22,229 nt of DNA, taken from the NCBI GenBank assembly GCA_004352715.1, contig SCFE01000108.1:1509756-1531984 (forward strand), given 5' to 3'. This stretch comes from Hofstenia miamia. Taxonomy: Eukaryota; Xenacoelomorpha; Acoela. A program made the translations under genes and the position numbers. This document shows, one piece after another, positions 9,570 to 19,188 of this stretch (position 1 is the first letter of the stretch; each line of letters opens with the position of its first letter). The notes beneath the pieces were generated by a model. It was given only the letters and a program-made list of their open reading frames with translations, had not been told where the DNA came from and did no database searches.

Positions 9570-10769
9570 CCGCGCATCTCATAATTATCAACAATTTATA
9601 AACGCAAAAAAATGCGCAGCCAATGAAAATAATTGTTTATTGGCTGAAATATAGCATATAAACGGAGATTTACATATACTATATCATTATTCAGATTTTT
9701 CAAAAATTGAGATAATACAATGCTATTATAAATCTTCCAATTCGGCTTCAGCAGCTATTCGACTCTACAACAAACGTCATAATCTCAAAAAAAAATATTT
9801 GATGCTTCAACGGTTATGAGAACTTCAGAAAGTTCGAGCCAACTGGCTGTATAGCTCAACAACAGAAAGGTGCAAGAAGACCAGACACTAGCGAACGTGA
9901 AGCCGATGTTGAAATGGCTCTTCAATCATAATCTTCCACCAACTCTTTGCAACTCTCGTCATATTCTGCTATCGCATTTTACGCAGAAAATTAAAAAAAA
10001 TACCCATACCGATTGCACTTAAAACAGGGACTGATACCTACTGATTTTCACAAAAGGTTGGATTTTGCAAACTGGTTCCTTGATGAAATGCTGGAGTTAA
10101 TAGATCATGTGCTGTGGTCAGACGAGTGTTACATGGACTTACAGGGTGGCATCAACACCCACAATGCTATCATATGGGCCACTTCACCCTGCCAAGGTTT
10201 GCATTTGGATTGGCTTTACCTCCTCATTTATGCTTGATCCAATCATTTTTGATGAAGGCACAATTAATAGCGAATGTTACCACTTAATGTTGAAAGATAT
10301 TATTATCCCAAATTTAAAGCGACGCCGAAAATGCCATCTTTATGCAAAATGAAGCACCTACCCATATCGCTTTAAATGTTAAACAATAGCTTCTCCAAAC
10401 ATTCACAGAAGAGTTCATTAATCGCAATTTTCCCCATGAATGGCCGCCACGTTCACCAGACTATTATTTTTGGAGCCACGTAAAGCAAAAGTTTTATGCT
10501 GATCAAATGCCTTCGACGGTTGATGAACTGAAACATCGAATAACTGTTTCAGCGAAGGAGATTGAAAACAGTGGCTGTTTGAGGTTTGGGGTTCATCATC
10601 TCATTGATCGACTATCACTGCTCATTCAAAGTGAAGGCCATCACATTGAACAACTTTTATAACCAAACCCCCATTTATATTCATTAACTTACTCTGTATA
10701 TTTGAGTTTAATCAAATTGTATTGAATATATTGCGTTTTTAAAATTGTTGATAATTATGAGATGCACGA
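9570..10769 (+). mobile_element. Tc1/mariner-type transposon, 1.2 kb, TA flanks
   Basis: Left end 9570-9607 and right end 10731-10769 are inverted copies over about 38 bases sharing GCATCTCATAATTATCAACA. TA flanks both sides (9568-9569, 10770-10771). A full-length but broken transposase lies between them on the plus strand. The 1200 bp size is normal for the superfamily. The element lies in the phosphoesterase intron, about 190 bp from the 10960-11063 exon. Confidence 0.93.
9719..10662 (+). pseudogene. Tc1/mariner transposase, catalytically dead
   Basis: N-terminal reading SSNSASAAIRLYNKRHN resembles the first helix-turn-helix of this group. Then come LIPTDFHKRLDFANWF, the first catalytic Asp in LWSDECYM, and GGINTHNAIIWA. 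Position two reads FMQNEAPTH (AAT at 10348-10350) where relatives have QDGAPPH, so this Asp is lost. The third region reads WPPRSPDYYFW, lacking about five residues that normally carry the final Asp, consistent with a 15-base in-frame loss. From the spacing I infer the intact relative was DD41D-like. Frame changes and a TAG after NVKQ are also present. The C-terminus IEQLL ends at TAA 10660-10662. Confidence 0.9.
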
Positions 10770-10959
10770 TATATTAATACCAATTCGTTCTATTTTATGA
10801 TTCATGTCAGTGAGGACTAGCGTGGTGTATATGCAAGCATTCGGTTAGCAAAACCTTTCAAGCAAAATTTTAAACGAAGGTTATATTGGTCAACAAGTCA
10901 ATTTTGTGACACGGTTGCACTCTGATTAGAATTCATGCAAATAAAACCAAAGAACTTAC

Positions 10960-11063
10960 TCAAAATGAAATCCTATGTCATGGTTGCCTGGAACAACAAA
11001 AACAGAGTGATTCGGAGTATTGACAAAAATGTGCTTAAAGCGATCAACATAATCACGCCATTG
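10960..11063 (-). CDS. MPPE1/PGAP5-like metallophosphoesterase, third visible exon
   Basis: Minus-strand exon from a TTTAG acceptor to the consensus donor GA|GTAAGT (rc of 10954-10959), 104 bases. It reads QWRDYVDRFKHIF, then VFVVPGNHDIGFHFE. PGNHDIGFH is the hallmark metal-binding GNHD block of the MPPE1/PGAP5 metallophosphoesterases, in which Asn and His bind the dinuclear metal centre. It is preceded by the family's helix with Arg-Phe. The family acts in the early secretory pathway, where vertebrate PGAP5 removes a side-chain ethanolamine-phosphate from GPI anchors. The upstream intron is only 166 bp. The downstream intron is about 6.1 kb and holds three transposons. Confidence 0.92.
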
Positions 11064-11229
11064 CTAAATATAGTCAATATATTATTCAATTCGTAGCAAT
11101 TTATTCCATGAAAAAGTGTTTTTAACCTAATGTAAAGAAACTATTATACATAAAAATCAAAAATAAAATTAAAGCAAATATATAATAGAAATTGTAAATA
11201 TTAGTTAATAACTAGGTACGATTGCATAC

Positions 11230-11338
11230 ATTATTTGAGGCTATGAGACCTTCATCGAAAAGATCACCTAAGATAAAAGTTGCAGATGGTTGAAAATAAG
11301 AAATAATTATTCGATATGCTAGCATCATTTGTGATTCT
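11230..11338 (-). CDS. MPPE1/PGAP5-like metallophosphoesterase, second visible exon
   Basis: Bounded by the acceptor TTTTCATTTTAG and the donor AAT|GTATGC (rc of 11224-11229), 109 bases. Its first base completes the Arg codon split by the previous exon (CG|A), and it ends in phase 0 as the next exon requires. It reads ESQMMLAYRII, then ATFILGDLFDEG. GDLFDEG is the second metal-binding motif of the family, and the Gln-Met before a helix matches the position following the D-x-H strand and Arg-rich turn. Exact phase agreement on both sides makes chance unlikely. A 7.6 kb intron separates it from the first exon. Confidence 0.9.
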
Positions 11339-12160
11339 CTAAAATGAAAACATCAGATTGGCAAAACTTAAAATCAATTGAAAGCAACACATCTATTTCG
11401 AATTTAACAAGATAAATATTAAATAAAAATATAATGTAACCAATTAAATGTGTAAACAGTTAATTTTTGTTTATTATTTTTATAGAAACATCAAGCTTAT
11501 TACATTGCTTATGATACAAGACCAAACTATTTGTGCGGATATATAATATAGTAAAAGACCGAAACGTGAAGTGAATTCAGTTAATTATATAATTATCATA
11601 ATGCCCCACCATGAAAAAAATCCCTTTGCATGTGAAAGCTAAATATACAAATTATTAAGGACGATTCAACAGCAATTGCTGACAAAACCCCAATGAGAAT
11701 TATTGAGAAGGTTGGATTAAGAAAAACTGCGAAATTAAAGGAGAGAAAATTGAATTTCAAATGTAAATTTTACAATGAATATTGGTGCAAAATTAAGATA
11801 CACACTAATAATTAAGAAAACAGTAAACAATACATTGAATTTAATATACAAATATATAGTACATTAATGTTAGTATGTACACCTTGGTCTGTGCTCAATA
11901 CCAAGCTCAGATTAAGGCCTGTTCTAAGAATTTTATGGATTCTAAGTAATTGGTTCAAGAATTTGAAATTGATTATCTGTTGTATCCACTGTAACTGGTC
12001 GATTATCTTTTTGCGACTTGTGGATGCTCGCTGTTCATTAAAATTTGTCACATGTCTATAAATCGTGAGCCATGTTGAGGTAGAAAATTTTTCTGTCTGT
12101 ACTTTGTTCATCTGTGAAATTACCCGCCATAAAATTGATTACAGATATTGCTCAAACGCA
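11339..12160. other. Intronic sequence, nothing recognised
   Basis: AT-rich sequence between the phosphoesterase exon and the TA repeat. A 99-codon minus-strand open frame at 11812-12111 has no recognisable motif or supporting context, so it is not annotated as a gene. Confidence 0.5.
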
Positions 12161-12161
12161 C

Positions 12162-12164
<3 letters not shown>

Positions 12165-12194
<30 letters not shown>
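12165..12194. repeat. (TA)15 microsatellite
   Basis: Thirty bases of alternating TA directly beside the 3' end of the Penelope-like remnant. Confidence 0.97.
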
Positions 12195-12197
<3 letters not shown>

Positions 12198-12215
12198 TAA
12201 AAGGAAAACACATTG

Positions 12216-12245
12216 AACGTTTCAATTATATTATATAATCATCAG
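12216..12245 (-). other. Hammerhead-ribozyme-like core of a Penelope-like element
   Basis: The minus strand has CTGATGA (rc of 12239-12245), 15 bases, then GAAACGTT (rc of 12216-12223). CTGATGA plus GAAAC are the two conserved strands of a minimal hammerhead core, and such ribozymes are known in the terminal repeats of Penelope-like elements. The 15-base stem II region is AU-only and does not close neatly next to the core, so this copy is probably decayed. Its position directly after the GIY-YIG stop fits the family. Confidence 0.45.
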
Positions 12246-13022
12246 CAAATAATTTGCTCTTTGATTCGCGTATCAAAACGACGGATGGTTTCACCTATAT
12301 ATGATTTCTTACAATCATCACAAGTATATTTATAAACTAATGATGAATCCAATCCTTTTGTTATTTGATCTTTGTTGCGAATTAAATATAGTGTTTTGAA
12401 TGATTGAAATATTGGAATAATCTTCGTAAATTTTAAAATAGTATTAAATGATCTTAGTTTATTTTTCAATTGAATGGTTATTTCCAATATATGTCTTTCT
12501 TAGTTGCTTTTATATCTTCATCAGATTTTTCATGATTAGTTGCTAATAAACATTGATTTACAATTTTTTTATAAGATGATGTGGATATCCATTTTCATGA
12601 AACATGTCATATAATTGATCTAAGGAATTTGTAATTTTCAAATACGATGATGATATTTTGATAATTCTTTGACATAAACATTTGATTGTATTTAACTTAT
12701 GCTTTGGATCNNNNNNNNNNNNNNNNNNNNNNNNNNNNNNNNNNNNNNNNNNNNNNNNNNNNNNNNNNNNNNNNNNNNNNNNNNNNNNNNNNNNNNNNNN
12801 NNNNNNNNNNNNNCATTTGATTGTATTTAACTTATGCTTTGGAACCCAAAAGGAATCAAATGGAATGTAAAGACCGCTGTTCGTTTTCTTGATAAATATT
12901 TCTGTTTCATAGGATCTTCCAAGATTTGTTACAGTAACATCTAAAAAATTTATCTTCTCATTTTCTTGATCCTGCTGTTGCTGACAGTGTTGTTTCCTAA
13001 TTCTACTCTTAAAGTTCTTTCT
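12242..13022 (-). pseudogene. Penelope-like RT C-terminus plus GIY-YIG endonuclease, broken
   Basis: The upstream part reads KINFLDVTV, then SGLYIPFDSFWVPKHKLN and a helix-rich stretch, matching the end of Penelope-type RTs (INFLD then a K/H-rich turn). After frame changes near 12560 and 12485 comes NKLRSFNTILKF and then LVYKYTCDDCKKSYIGET with RRFDTRIKEQ. This is the CCxxC-bearing first half of the GIY-YIG nuclease, including the YIG and the catalytic-type Arg. The frame stops at TGA right after EQIIC, so the second half of the nuclease with its Glu is missing, and the sequence passes directly into the element's terminal motif, suggesting an internal deletion. It would have served target-site cleavage and reverse transcription. 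Confidence 0.82.
12679..12843. repeat. Gap of 103 N with a 30-bp duplicated flank
   Basis: The N run is 12711-12813. The 30 bases at 12679-12708 recur identically at 12814-12843. This overlap at both contig ends indicates that the ends should have been merged and that the gap and duplication are artefactual. Confidence 0.93.
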
Positions 13023-14592
13023 CATATGGATCACTCCAGTGGTCACCATGGAGGTGTGCTCATTGCTTCACGCCTTCCTAACCTTGACATCTGTCCCATC
13101 TCATTCGATTCATTATCCTTCGATTTCTGTTGTGGCTGTGCTGTTGTTCTCAGTGACCATATTGTTTCTCTGCTCTGATTTATCATCTATTTACGAGTCT
13201 TTTCATGAGCAGGCTATCTTCGTTTCTCATCACCTTGGCTTTTCCATTCAGCCTCATTTTCTTGTTTGTGGTGACTTCAATCTTCCTAATGTCTGCTGGA
13301 ATGCACTTGACTACTGAAATTTATGAGTCTGCTGTTTTACATTTTTTGTCTTTTCTCTGGAACAACTTGTGTTTTCTCCTACTTCCAGCTCTTCCCTGCT
13401 TGATTTGGTTCTGTGCTCTCACCTCAATTACATATTGGACATATCTGTAATCCCTGTTCCTGCTAAGCTGTCAGATCACTTATTTGTCAGTTTCAATCTG
13501 TCTGTCAACTCTACTTCTCCATCTGCTAATCCGGCTGCTCCACAATATGCTCGATTTAACAGTGACTTTCTGTCACTTAATGCTGCTCTCTCATCTTTGC
13601 TGCCCGTTTTTTGTGATTCCTTCTCAGTTGACGATTGGTTCACTTTCTTTCGTCAAGTTATTTCTTCTTATGTTCCTTGTCAGCGGAAAAAGCGTGCTTC
13701 TCTTCCTTTCTATTTTTCATTCCTTACTGTGCACTCCTTGAATAAATTGGAGTGTTACAAACGCCATTCTGGTACTACTGCTTCTCTGAAGGTTGTGGAA
13801 CTTAACAAAGTCTCTTTTCTGTCCAGCTTCTCATCCGGTTCTCTTCAAGACTCATTCCTTCATGCGTTCTCTTCATTCCAAGCCTGAGCTCCCCAATTTG
13901 AGATGGAACCTTCTTTCTGCTCACTCTGACCTGGAGAAAGCTGATCTGTTCAACGCGTATTTTGCCTCCAACTTCTCTGTACCTGTCTCCATGTGCCCTG
14001 GTCCGCCATTCTTCTCTACACGTCTCCATGTTGGCGGCGTTCTCGTGCTTTGTTCCACTCCAAGGAACATTTCCAGAAACACGCTTGCAAATGGATTTTC
14101 CCTTTGGCCTATAAAGACGCTCTGCTGAAATTCTCCACTTTCCCGCTGTCACTCTACTTCCATGCCTGTGATCTCCTTTTGTTCAATCGACTACTGACTC
14201 ACAAAGTCGATCTTGATCCTTTTGATTTCATTAAGTTCTCTAATTCCTGCTGCACTCACTCTGGTGATGTTGTCACCTTCTCCATTCATCGTACAAAGAA
14301 ACATCACATTATTCACTCGCTTTTCAATCGTGCTTGTACTGCTGCTAATTACATCTTGTCTCTCAACCGTCCAACAGTGATTAATTTCTTTTTCCCGCCA
14401 CCAAGCATCAAGAAATCTTTGATGGCTTTCCTCTTTGCTGAGCNCCTTCACCAACTTCGCCTACTCTTGCATTGGCTCCTATTTCATCTTTTGTGACTGT
14501 CATCGCTGCCATAAAACTTGACTTGTTTTTATTTTTTTGTTGTGTATGCCTTCAGCGGCTAAATAAATTCTTTGATTATTATTATTATTATT
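13023..14592 (+). mobile_element. Non-LTR retrotransposon (LINE B) lacking its reverse transcriptase
   Basis: Plus strand. It runs from a 5'-truncated AP-type endonuclease, through the linker, directly into a C-terminal domain and a 3' UTR ending in a (TTA)n tail at about 14573-14592. The whole reverse transcriptase core, about 1 kb in relatives, is missing at a junction near 14000-14085. Its base composition (CT-rich, higher GC) differs from the neighbouring sequence. The left junction with the Penelope-like remnant is unresolved. Confidence 0.85.
13026..14520 (+). pseudogene. LINE B endonuclease, linker and C-terminal domain
   Basis: Reading across frames gives SSGHHGGVLIAS, LVCGDFNLPNVCW and SLLDLVLCSHLNYI with LSDH. 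These are the GGVLIA, GDFNLP, LDLV and SDH motifs of an apurinic-type LINE endonuclease, including the catalytic Asp/Asn and His. A linker follows with DLEKADLFNAYFASNFS, the segment that normally sits just before the RT. It jumps to KWIFPLAYKDALLKF and LLFNRLLTHKVDLDPF, which belong to the C-terminus after the RT. Frame changes occur near 13165, 13317-13370 and 13880, with stops at 13315-13326. The element is dead. A spurious N at 14443 adds a further shift. Confidence 0.82.
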
Positions 14593-15809
14593 GAAAATGA
14601 GAAACAGAAAGCATGTATCAGTTGTTTATGATAATTGCTTGATATTTCATTGCGCAAGTGATAAAGATATCTAATGCCTGCAGTCATTTTTCGAATATTC
14701 AGGAGAAATTTTCAAATTTTAATTCATTATCTATCTCCACTCCTAAATAGCTGACTGAATCCCTTTGCTTTATTGGCTTATTATTTATCTTTAGTTCTAT
14801 ATCACTTATTAGATTTCTTTGTGCCTTCGGTGAAAAAATTATAAATTGAGTTTTTTCAATATTTAGTTTAAGTTGATTATTTGTAAAATAATTATTTAAT
14901 TTTTCTACATCTGTTTAGAGGTTTTTTGTAGCATCAAAAGCATTTTTNTGCAAATGGATTTTCCCTTTGGCCTATAAAGACGCTCTGCTGAAATTCTCCA
15001 CTTTCCCGCTGTCACTCTACTTCCATGCCTGTGATCTCCTTTTGTTCAATCGACTACTGACTCACAAAGTCGATCTTGATCCTTTTGATTTCATTAAGTT
15101 CTCTAATTCCTGCTGCACTCACTCTGGTGATGTTGTCACCTTCTCCATTCATCGTACAAAGAAACATCACATTATTCACTCGCTTTTCAATCGTGCTTGT
15201 ACTGCTGCTAATTACATCTTGTCTCTCAACCGTCCAACAGTGATTAATTTCTTTTTCCCGCCACCAAGCATCAAGAAATCTTTGATGGCTTTCCTCTTTG
15301 CTGAGCCCTTCACCAACTTCGCCTACTCTTGCATTGGCTCCTATTTCATCTTTTGTGACTGTCATCGCTGCCATAAAACTTGACTTGTTTTTATTTTTTT
15401 GTTGTGTATGCCTTCAGCGGCTAAATAAATTCTTTGATTATTATTATTATTATTGAAAATGAGAAACAGAAAGCATGTATCAGTTGTTTATGATAATTGC
15501 TTGATATTTCATTGCGCAAGTGATAAAGATATCTAATGCCTGCAGTCATTTTTCGAATATTCAGGAGAAATTTTCAAATTTTAATTCATTATCTATCTCC
15601 ACTCCTAAATAGCTGACTGAATCCCTTTGCTTTATTGGCTTATTATTTATCTTTAGTTCTATATCACTTATTAGATTTCTTTGTGCCTTCGGTGAAAAAA
15701 TTATAAATTGAGTTTTTTCAATATTTAGTTTAAGTTGATTATTTGTAAAATAATTATTTAATTTTTCTACATCTGTTTAGAGGTTTTTTGTAGCATCAAA
15801 AGCATTTTT
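14086..15809. repeat. Direct duplication of about 862 bp around a single N
   Basis: 14086-14947 and 14949-15809 look identical throughout, differing only by an extra N at 14443, and are joined by one N at 14948. The duplicated block spans the LINE B C-terminus, its (TTA)n tail and the start of LINE A copy 2. Identity of neutral repeat sequence together with the N at the joint points to an assembly error. The true locus probably has one copy, so LINE B's tail at 14573-14592 is repeated at about 15435-15454. Confidence 0.9.
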
Positions 15810-17033
15810 GAGGTATTATTAGGCATGTGTCGTCGGCATATTGGTAAATGTCGCTGTGTTTAACATGTTTTATTATATCATTTACAAAAATTCAAATAAA
15901 ATAGAGCAAAGTACAGTGCCTTGAGTTACATCATGGTCAGTCGTAGTATAACTTGATTTTTTACTGTTTAATCATACGCGCTGCTCTCCATTTTTAAAGA
16001 AGTTCATGATTAAATTAATTGAGTTAGCACCAAAATTATAATTAATAAGCTTGTCTTGCAAAATATCAAAATTCATTGAATTAAATGCTTTACTTAAATC
16101 TAATAATGCTACACAACTGCAGTTATTATAAGATAAATTAGACTTTATTTGTTGAGTAATAGATAGAATTGCGTCTTGGGTGCTATGGCCATTGTGAAAT
16201 CCAAATTGTTTATGTGATAGGATGTTTTCAGATTTTATGAAGGCGTTTATTTGAACATACAAAAGTTTTTCAAAGAGTTTGCTAAAAGGATGTACAATAC
16301 AAATGGGTCTATAATTTTTTGCATTTAGGTTATATCTGATTTTTTTTAGTAAGTCTGGTAATTCACAATCAATAATACATTGATTAAATGTGATTAACAA
16401 TTGTTCTCCAAAATAAAAAATGGGAGGTTAAAGAAGCAGTTGATTTGTTGGTATCAAGTTTTTAACAATGTTTTCTAATTCATTTATTGTAGCAAGTCTA
16501 AAGGAAAATTGTTTTGATTGTTTGAGATTATCAGAATTTTGAATTTTTTTATAAAGTGGAAAATCCAAATTTCCAAGTTCTTTGAATGTTGAATTTAAAT
16601 GATTTAGTATTTAAGTTTTGTTCGTTACGGCCATATTATTGATGTTTAATTCATTTATTTCAAATGAAAGACCTTTAGATTTTTTCAAATAAATTTATGG
16701 ACGTGTTGCTATTTTTCTCGAGAATTTCGTTGATGAAAGAATTTTTGCTGAGCTTAAGATAAATTTTTTGTTCTTAATTGCTCAATTACTTCCTTTGATT
16801 TTTCGTAATTGGTCCAAATTAGTCTTTATCGGCTCGGATTTCGCAAGATCATATAATTCTCGCTTAATTGATACTAGTTCACAGACTTGATTATCATTGG
16901 TGTTTGAAAAAGGAAATTTAATTCCTTTGATCTTAACCCTTTGCTTCTTAATTGGTGCAACATTGTTTAATGCCTTGTAGATTCCTTTTGCAATGTAAAA
17001 AATCATTTTAGGTCCAGAATTTAACGTGTACAT
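15466..17033 (-). pseudogene. LINE A copy 2 linker and reverse transcriptase, broken
   Basis: From the 5' side on the minus strand: the linker CELVSIKRELYDLAKSEP, then NYRPICIVHPFSKLFEKLL (RT motif 1), KQFGFHNGHSTQDAI (motif 2), ALLDLSKAFNSMNFD (the first palm motif) and, further on, the YADDT box. Here the Gln mutated to a stop in copy 1 is intact. Breaks include a degraded GVPQGT region around 15920, TAA for Gln shortly after the YADD box, the stop at 15488-15490 shared with copy 1, and stops in the linker near 16610 and 16790. Copies 1 and 2 complement each other as evidence for one family. Confidence 0.86.
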
Positions 17034-17036
17034 TTA
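15468..17036 (-). mobile_element. Non-LTR retrotransposon (LINE A), copy 2
   Basis: Minus strand, closely similar to copy 1 at 600-1385 and extending further 5' through the RT fingers into the pre-RT linker. The 3' part corresponding to 1-600 of copy 1 is missing; the copy abuts the tail of LINE B instead. An artefactual repeat of its first part is at about 14606-14947. The 5' limit near 17036 is where coding resemblance stops and is not a proven terminus. Confidence 0.85.
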
Positions 17037-18964
17037 GTTAAATAGGGTGTTTTTAGGGCCTTTTCCATTTTTTCATCAGAGTAAGATAAATAGTCCCTTG
17101 CATATATGAATTGTTTGACAATTATCGCGAATTTATGCTGGCCCTGTATAATTCCAATATTAATACTGGCGCGACCAGCTATGGTAAAACGGTGTTCCCA
17201 ATTCCCAAAACATCCACACTTTTACGAGATCTGAATTCGCTCTGTAATAAATATTTAATATTCCAGTGTGCCTTGTACACCATTTTGCATGCATCGTTTC
17301 AAACTTACTTATGATGTCTGCAGCAATTTTTTTTCACATAAGCCAGCAAGTGTGTTCTTTTTTTATTTATAGGGTGTTAGAGAGAAACACCTTGAAATAT
17401 TTAAAAAACGATTACGGATATGACTTTGTACATTCAAAATATACTCTTAGATTTTTCAAATTCCATCTGTAGGGTGAATCTGCCTACCACCCATATCTTG
17501 AAATGGGCGGAAAATCGTGTCGACAAGCTGATGTCACTAGAGGTACTTATAATTTTAAATCGATTCGACGCGATTTGAGGTCGATATGATCAATATTGAC
17601 CAAGATATTTGCAATTTAGAGCTTAGAAATATTGAAATATTTTACCATATGATGGTTAAAAGATTTAATTTGAACTGCTCTTTTGCTGATAAAATCCTTG
17701 CATTTATATATTTGTTTCACAATATTCATTCCAATTATTGTCAGTGATTGGCGATAATCTATTGCGTAAAAGAAGTATATTTGAGTAATTGATAGGCTAG
17801 TAAAAATCTACTGGAAGCATTCCAATTATATAGTATATAGTGCTGAAAACAATTTTTTATAAAAACATTACAATTTATCAAAAAATTTTGGCGGATTTAG
17901 CAATTTACAAATATGCGTCAAGAAATGGTTCCTTAAAAATATCCTGTTTTATTAAGTTTGTGTGTATCCTAAGTGACTTTTGTTGTTTTACATCTACTGT
18001 GTTGCATAGATTCGAAATTAATATTGTGCTGAATAGGATACAATGCGGGTTTATAAAACACATTTTTTAGAAATCAATGTCGTATTTCTTAGAAATTTCT
18101 TTATTTCAGATTTCTGAAAGTGTCACAGGATTAATTCAAACGAAAGTCATCTGTTTGCCAATTACAAAAGCCAATATAAAGCTTATCTACAACAAGATGA
18201 CCAAGTTACCCTTGACAATTTTATTACGATCAATTGAAAATAATTTATGAAGAAAGGGGAAACAATTAACGATTTCTAGAAGGGGCTACGTGTGGACTTA
18301 GGCCTTTCAATTTTGCTACTAGAAAATTTTGCAAACTTGAGAATGTCAAAACAAAAAACAGTGCAACTGAAATTCTTTAAAAGACAACAATAACAAACTT
18401 AAAAGAAACTGAACCTGAAAGCGACTTCCCGATAGGCATAATCAAGAATGAAGTACTAGCTGCGGATTTTCGGAGAATTTGCCAGAGCTTGTTCTGATCT
18501 TCGGTTGTTTGTTTCTGGAAAAAATGGAAATGTAGTTGTTTCCAAAAATCAACAAAACAATGGGAAAAATAAACTCATTTTAAAAGTTGATATTTTTTGT
18601 GTTTACAATTAATTTCAATATAATTTTCGACTGTGTCAATAAAATGATAATAGATTTTCAAATTGCAATTTAATTGTTTGTCTGCCCTGTTAATGGCTAT
18701 AAAATAAACACGTAACTAGTAATTGCTAAAAAATCCTTAATTATGCCATTAAAAATTGAAATATGTAGAAATGAATTAAATGCACTTGGAAATTTATTTT
18801 AATATTAACTAACACAAAATGGAACTGAAGGCCACAGATGTAAATAATTACTTTTAAAATTTTTCCAAAGTGATAAAATCCTAACCTATTTTAAAAGCAA
18901 TGTTGAAATTCATTAGAAAATAAAACAGTAAAGACACTCTAATTAAATAACGAAATATTGATAC
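17037..18964. other. Phosphoesterase intron, mostly unrecognised
   Basis: Short open frames on both strands have no recognised motif. A CpG-containing patch around 17480-17600 looks less AT-rich than its surroundings and may be transposon-derived, but no ends were found. A coding-like patch at 18128-18490 is listed separately. Confidence 0.45.
18128..18490 (+). other. Coding-like relic of unknown origin
   Basis: Plus-strand readings in changing frames look protein-like: SHLFANYKSQYKAYLQQ then DDQVTLDNFITIN, and after a break RFLEGATCGLRPFNFATRK, KLENVKTKNSATEIL, a stop, then ETEPESDFPIGIIKNEV. Amino-acid composition is balanced, unlike the flanking AT-rich sequence. No family is recognised with confidence. 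It may be a decayed transposon gene or pseudogene in the phosphoesterase intron. Confidence 0.25.
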
Positions 18965-19188
18965 CGAAATATTCTATCGATCAAAAAGCCGCGAAAAGAG
19001 CCGATGAGATGAGGATCTGCTATTAAAGCAATTTGCAAAGGAGCATTCTTTGGATATTCGCATTGGTGCAAAACAGCAAAAAAGACTAAATAAGCAGAAA
19101 TTGCAAAAGAAATAAATACAAAACCAGGAAGAATCACTCCAATAATAATGATCTTTTTATAAATGAACATTAAACATAAAATATATTT
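18965..19188 (-). CDS. MPPE1/PGAP5-like metallophosphoesterase, first coding exon seen
   Basis: Minus-strand exon between the acceptor CTACCAATCTTGCAG and the donor CG|GTATCA (rc from 18964). The first in-frame ATG is at 19170-19168, giving 68 codons plus two bases. Residues 7-34 form one hydrophobic membrane segment after MFIYKK. HQCEYP follows, matching the short Gln-Cys motif after the anchor in this family. Then comes IALIADPHLIG, with the metal-binding Asp 52 and His 54, and FRGFLIDRIFR. The layout, an N-terminal anchor then a phosphoesterase domain facing the lumen, fits MPPE1/PGAP5. The frame is also open upstream to the acceptor, so a spliced 5' extension is possible. Gene named by family only. 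Confidence 0.87.

Larger units (their letters stand above)
12205..13022 (-). mobile_element. Penelope-like retroelement remnant
   Basis: Minus strand carrying the end of a Penelope-type reverse transcriptase followed by a GIY-YIG endonuclease, the defining order of this class, and then a short terminal region with a hammerhead-like core. It is 5'-truncated near the start of the following LINE. The exact junction, somewhere in 12965-13030, is not resolved. Internally it contains a 103-N gap with duplicated flanks. Confidence 0.82.

Noticed and set aside
11812-12111. 99-codon minus-strand open frame
   Set aside because: No recognisable motif, no splice or element context, and AT-rich DNA yields such frames by chance.
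13802-14454. Minus-strand open frames across LINE B
   Set aside because: They are antisense shadows of the LINE B linker and C-terminal domain, which read correctly on the plus strand.
14949-15454. A second genuine LINE B copy
   Set aside because: It is identical to the first and begins at an N, so a false duplication is more likely.
17043-17478. Repeated TAGGGTGTT-like words at 17043, 17370 and 17471
   Set aside because: They are direct, short and without matching inverted partners, so they do not define element ends.
18420-18530. Minus-strand acceptor TTTTTTCCAG near 18520 as the second phosphoesterase exon
   Set aside because: The phase-compatible reading does not resemble the family and stops, whereas 11230-11338 fits both phase and motif.
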